A stretch of 20,740 nucleotides of DNA from Spirogloea muscicola (taxonomy: Eukaryota; Streptophyta; Zygnematophyceae; Spirogloeales; Spirogloeaceae), in assembly GCA_009602725.1 (NCBI GenBank), contig WELB01000325.1, positions 81,083 through 101,822 of the forward strand. The letters run 5' to 3'. Shown here in pieces: positions 17,384 through 20,740 of this stretch. Within the stretch, counting starts at the first letter, position 1, and every line of letters begins with the position of its first letter. The position numbers and the translations under genes were made by a program. Under the pieces are notes generated by a model, which saw only the letters and a list, made by a program, of their open reading frames with translations, was not told where the DNA came from and searched no databases.

Positions 17384-20300
17384 CTACGCAACGGAGCTGC
17401 CTGCAGCAGCGTCGATGCGATCGAGCTGCCGCCAATGCTGGCCCACGCTGAGCAGCGCATTAGCTGCCATCATGCCCGAGGCAGCGACAGCAGGCACACC
17501 GATGCCCGGCATGGTGGAGTCGCCGCAGTGGAGGAGGCCTGGCAGCTCCCCCTGGGGGCCCGGCCAGCTTGCTGCGCCCGCCTTGACGGCCGGCCCGTAT
17601 GTGCCGGCTGCCCGCCGCACGTACCGCTCGTGCGTGAGCGGCGTGCCAACAAGCGCCACCTCCGCCCGCGCACGGCAGTCTGGGATGACCCTCTCCAGCG
17701 CTCTCCACAACACCTTCAAGACAATCATGGGACGAGGTTCAGTCAGCTCGATGTGACAAAGTCAGCCAAGAAGTAGGCGGCCACTGTACTGCTGCCATGC
17801 AAGGGCCTGGGCTCACACCTGAGACCGCTCCTCCTTGAGAGCAGCGTACTCGGAGCTCTTTCTGTCCATGCCTGCCCACAAGTCGTAGGGCTCGTTGCCA
17901 GCGGTGTACACGTGGGCAACGTGCTTGCCAGGAGGCGCAAGGTCGGGGTCGAACACAGACGGTATGGATATGATGACCACGTTCTGGGGCGCGTCGATGC
18001 CAGCGTCCCAGTCATTCACGACCAGATGGTGGCACTCCAAGTCCTCCGGCAAGCCTATAGGCAGCAATTGTGTCAGGGTCAACGTAGAGCAAGGACTCGG
18101 GCACGGTGCTTCCCAGTGATAGTGTAGATAGCTAAGGGGATGAGGTATGGGGTTTGAAGATCACATGTTTGAAATAGAATTCTATTGACCTGCAGCGTCG
18201 AGGCCAAGATGGAGGTGCATGAAGCTCCCGGTCATTGCTGTCGTCCTTGCCCGCTCCTTGAAGCCGCCCGAGCCGGCGTCAGCAGGTTGCTGCCCCAACC
18301 TTCCTGCAACTGCCGCTGTTACCGCCTTTGGCAGGAGCTTCGCCGTGTCCCAGATGGACGCATTGCTGATGACGGCGCAGCGTGCAGCAATAACGCCGTC
18401 TGGCGCCACGACGCCGTCGTCAGAGACGTGGGTGTTCCATATGCCCTGTTCGTCATCGCTTGAGGCATAGCCCTCTCTGGTGGGGGCCGGTCGAAGCCGC
18501 ACGCCGACCGCGCGGCCGTGCTCCACCAGGATCTCGTCCACGTGCGCCCTGAGAAGGAGGCGGCCGCCATGCTTGCGCAGGCCCCGTACGAGCGCGTTGA
18601 CAATGGACGCGCCGCCGCCCACTGGATAGTCGATTGTGCCGTCTGGGCGGTGCCGCTCCCCGAACATGGTCGAGACCTCCGCCGCAATTGTGCTGCCACG
18701 ACACCGCCCAGCGACCGCCGTGAAGGAGTGAGCACGTGAGCCCTCGCCTCTTGGCTCACACCCAGTGTGGGACCAAAGTCACCCCGGTCGTCAAAGATTG
18801 TAGCAACAGACCAAGCCTGCTCGAGCCGACAGACACGAATAAGTGGAATAACCATACACCCTACATTATACTGACTGGTGCAATGTGACACAAAAGTTGT
18901 CGTTCAGTGAAACACACATGCACAAGTGTATAGTCTAGGCTCACCTGTCGGCCAGCATGCCGCTGAGCACAAAGCACTCAAGGTCAAGTAGATTCCTCAA
19001 GAATTTGTCGTTGACGGCCTGCAGTGCTCACAATGTGCATCACACCAGCAACACTCCATCACAAAGGAGACTTCTGAAGCACAAGGCCAATGAAGGCATG
19101 CTTTGCAAGCACTGCCAAAACTCTTCCACAGAGCACTGGATGCAGACTGACTTCCAACTCTCACAAGGAAATGGACGACTCACCCCTGCAATGATCTCCG
19201 AGAAGGGCCGAAGGAGCTTGCTGGCGTGGGGCAGCATGGGGAGCAGCCCCGGCAGGAAGCGTCCGACAGTCAGCACGGCCCAGGGGTCTGACCGCAGGCA
19301 CGACGCTGGGAGCGCAGCGGCCGCCCGGAACAGCGGGCCCATTCGCCGCTCCACCTCCTGCCACTCCCGTGCAGCCACCACACCTAGCCCAGTGCAGGCA
19401 GCCGGCAGCTGCCGGCGGCGTCAGCCCGTCAACCTACCTCAAGCGCTACAGTCGCCAAACCCCTACAGTTTAGGCTGCGACGAAAGATTGGAGCGTGTGA
19501 GAGCGAGGTGCCATGCCAGACTTGCTAAATTTACCGAGCTTCCTGAGCTTCCTGAGCTTGCTGAGCTGCCTGAGCTTCCTCATGCAGCCTGCACAGTGAG
19601 GTGCCTTACATACGCACCGGGCCGCCGACTCGTGCAACCTCGTCCCGGTAGGCCTGCGCATCAGCCGTGAAGACAAAGTGCTCGCCGCCGGGAAAGTGGC
19701 CGATCCAAGTCTTGTAGCGCACGCACTCCACGCTCTCGCCCAGGATGTCCAAGACCTGCTCACAAGGCCACCAAAGAGGAAGCTTTACCTTGCTAATCAA
19801 GTATTGCAGTAGAGAGGCTTGACAGCGGCACATAGGAACTGTGGCAAACTTTGCAGTGGTCTAGCTGCAGCACAGTTTGGCAAGGTTAAGCCACGACCGG
19901 CAGATAGAAGCTGGCAGGATGTGGGCGGTGGGGAAGTGGGAAGGGGGTGGGTTTTTGGATGAGGTAGCCTCTGCAACTCAGCTTGACGCAAGCTCAATAC
20001 AATTCAAAGCTCAATACAATCCCAGTGCAGCCAGGCAAAAGACTGTTGTTCTTTCGAAGGGCAGGCGCTGACAGTTGCTGGCAGCGACAAGGACGAGCAG
20101 GACAGCCGAGGAGGGAGGACGGAGCAGGGGAGAGCAGGAAGGCGCAGCCTTGCCTGCTTGAGCGGGTTGATGGAGCGCTTCATGGAGAGGCCGGCGTGGA
20201 ACGACGGGCCCGAGTCGAAGTGGAAGCCGCGGCGCACGAACGAGTGCGCAGCGCCGCCGGGGATGCTGTGGCTCTCGCACACGACCACCCTGCGTGCGCC

Positions 20301-20707
20301 CACCATCGGAGCTCAGGCTGTGCGCACATTTTCTGGACCCGCCGGCACCTGAACTCTATGGGATTCCTGTCCATTTGCGTTTGTCTGTGCGGAATTCCTG
20401 TCCATTTGCGTTTGTCTATGGTGGGGGGCGAAGAAGACGTTTGTAAGCAGATGACTACACAAATTCTTCGTACCGACGGTAGAATTGGGCACACGACGTT
20501 CCAAACCCAACTCACATACCAATGTAATGTGGCGGACAACTGGACCCCGTGCAGTATGCGACCTCGACTCTCATGACCGCGGCCGACTGTGAAACATCCG
20601 GCGCAGGATCGAGCCGACCCGGGCACCTGTGGCCGCCGGCGGCGAGGAGGCCCGCGCAGCAGAGGCCGCCGATGCCCGCGCCGATCACCACGACGTCCAC
20701 CTCCGCT

Positions 20708-20738
<31 letters not shown>

Positions 20739-20740
20739 TA
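17384..20740 (-). CDS. CRTISO-like FAD-dependent oxidoreductase (5' partial)
   Basis: Member of the phytoene desaturase/carotenoid isomerase superfamily, closest by motifs to the plant carotenoid-isomerase-like oxidoreductases (At1g57770 type), usually plastid proteins. Minus-strand exons in gene order: 20740-20627, 20289-20154, 19755-19618, 19408-19184, 19018-18945, 18692-18190, 18054-17819, 17713-17384; stop TAG 17384-17386. About 584 residues are visible; no ATG precedes the glycine run, so the start and any transit peptide lie off the right edge. Key motifs: dinucleotide-binding VVVIGAGIGG (17-26) followed by HRVVVCESHSIPGGAAHSF; FDSGPSFHAG; DYPVGGGASIVNALVRGL; SNASIWDTAKLLP; FMHLHLG; APPGKHVAHVY; C-terminal GDSTMPGIGVPAVAASGM. 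It should bind FAD non-covalently; substrate and reaction are unproven. The exon 8 acceptor could instead be at 17746 (11 more residues). The exon 3-4 join is the least certain. Intron 2 is GC-AG. It converges on the second kinase. Confidence 0.88.
19535..19579. repeat. 9-bp minisatellite in intron 3 of the oxidoreductase
   Basis: Five tandem units of TGAGCTTCC type (one each with G for C or T), 45 bases in all. It lies in the intron between exons 19755-19618 and 19408-19184. Read through on the minus strand it would give Lys/Leu/Arg repeats, but a TAA follows the exon 3 donor at once. Confidence 0.85.
19756..20153 (-). other. GC-AG intron 2 of the oxidoreductase
   Basis: On the minus strand the exon ends CTCAAGCAG and the intron begins GCAAGG; it ends GTGAGCAG. 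Splicing yields INPLKQVLDILGES, the continuity expected for this family (NPL-QVLD-LGES). No GT donor in the following bases gives it. Confidence 0.85.
20363..20417. repeat. 24-bp direct repeat with 31-base period in intron 1 of the oxidoreductase
   Basis: ATTCCTGTCCATTTGCGTTT plus GTCT occurs at 20363-20386 and again at 20394-20417, without mismatch. It is intronic, with no coding role seen. Confidence 0.85.
20712..20739 (-). repeat. Polyglycine-encoding (GGC)n run at the visible N-terminus
   Basis: Nine GGC codons and one GGA on the minus strand give ten glycines, then AEVDVVVIG. The run reaches the window edge, so its full length is unknown. It sits just before the FAD-binding beta strand, where plant homologues have a transit peptide and linker. 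Confidence 0.75.

Noticed and set aside
17714-17746. Longer version of the last oxidoreductase exon
   Set aside because: It adds 11 residues before VLWRALERV where family members have none, and the pyrimidine tract and branch-like CTGAC fit the AAG acceptor at 17714 better.
19470-19763. Minus-strand frame with Lys-Leu-Arg repeats
   Set aside because: It comes from the 9-bp minisatellite in intron 3 of the oxidoreductase and is out of frame with the exon, which meets a TAA directly after its donor.

Overview
This window looks like nuclear DNA of a green alga (chlorophyte, possibly trebouxiophyte-like). The evidence is GC-rich exons, one spliceosomal intron every 100-200 coding bases, a plant/algal type of signalling kinase, a plastid-type carotenoid-isomerase-like oxidoreductase, and a TGTAA element (the chlorophyte poly(A) signal) after one gene. 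No prokaryotic operons, RNA genes, CRISPR arrays or intact transposons were seen. Species-level placement is not possible from the sequence alone.

Layout: (1) Bases 1-6205, plus strand: an EDR1/CTR1-like Raf-type MAPKKK, 16 exons, open at the left edge, 1113 residues visible. (2) Bases 6206-9727: intergenic DNA. It begins with about 830 bases without a supportable gene, then a dense cluster of interspersed, tandem and inverted repeats. The cluster includes a long inverted repeat (arms of about 127 bp), an exact 100-bp tandem duplication, and at least six copies of a repeat whose minus-strand reading frame is partly conserved. (3) Bases 9857-16686, plus strand: a second EDR1/CTR1-like kinase, 21 exons, about 975 residues, complete. 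(4) Bases 16687-17383: short 3'-3' intergenic region between converging genes, with a hairpin overlapping the TGTAA signal. (5) Bases 17384-20740, minus strand: a CRTISO-like FAD-dependent oxidoreductase, 8 exons, open at the right edge, about 584 residues visible.

The two kinases are tandem, same-orientation paralogues. Each has an N-terminal EDR1/CTR1 domain (transglutaminase/papain-like fold family), a variable linker and a C-terminal kinase domain with all catalytic motifs. Most intron positions and phases are shared, so an intron-bearing ancestor was duplicated. The upstream copy has lost the Cys in its GL(C/S)RHR motif and the following conserved segment, while the downstream copy keeps them. 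In land plants this family acts in ethylene and defence signalling; the role in algae is not shown here. No functional link between the kinases and the oxidoreductase can be read from the sequence.

Gene models were built by hand from reading frame, GT-AG (and two GC-AG) splice sites, phase compatibility, family motifs and comparison of the two paralogues. All phases close and no internal stops remain. I see no convincing new multi-gene system. The most unusual items are the diverged regulatory domain of the first kinase and the repeat cluster with its partly conserved reading frame.
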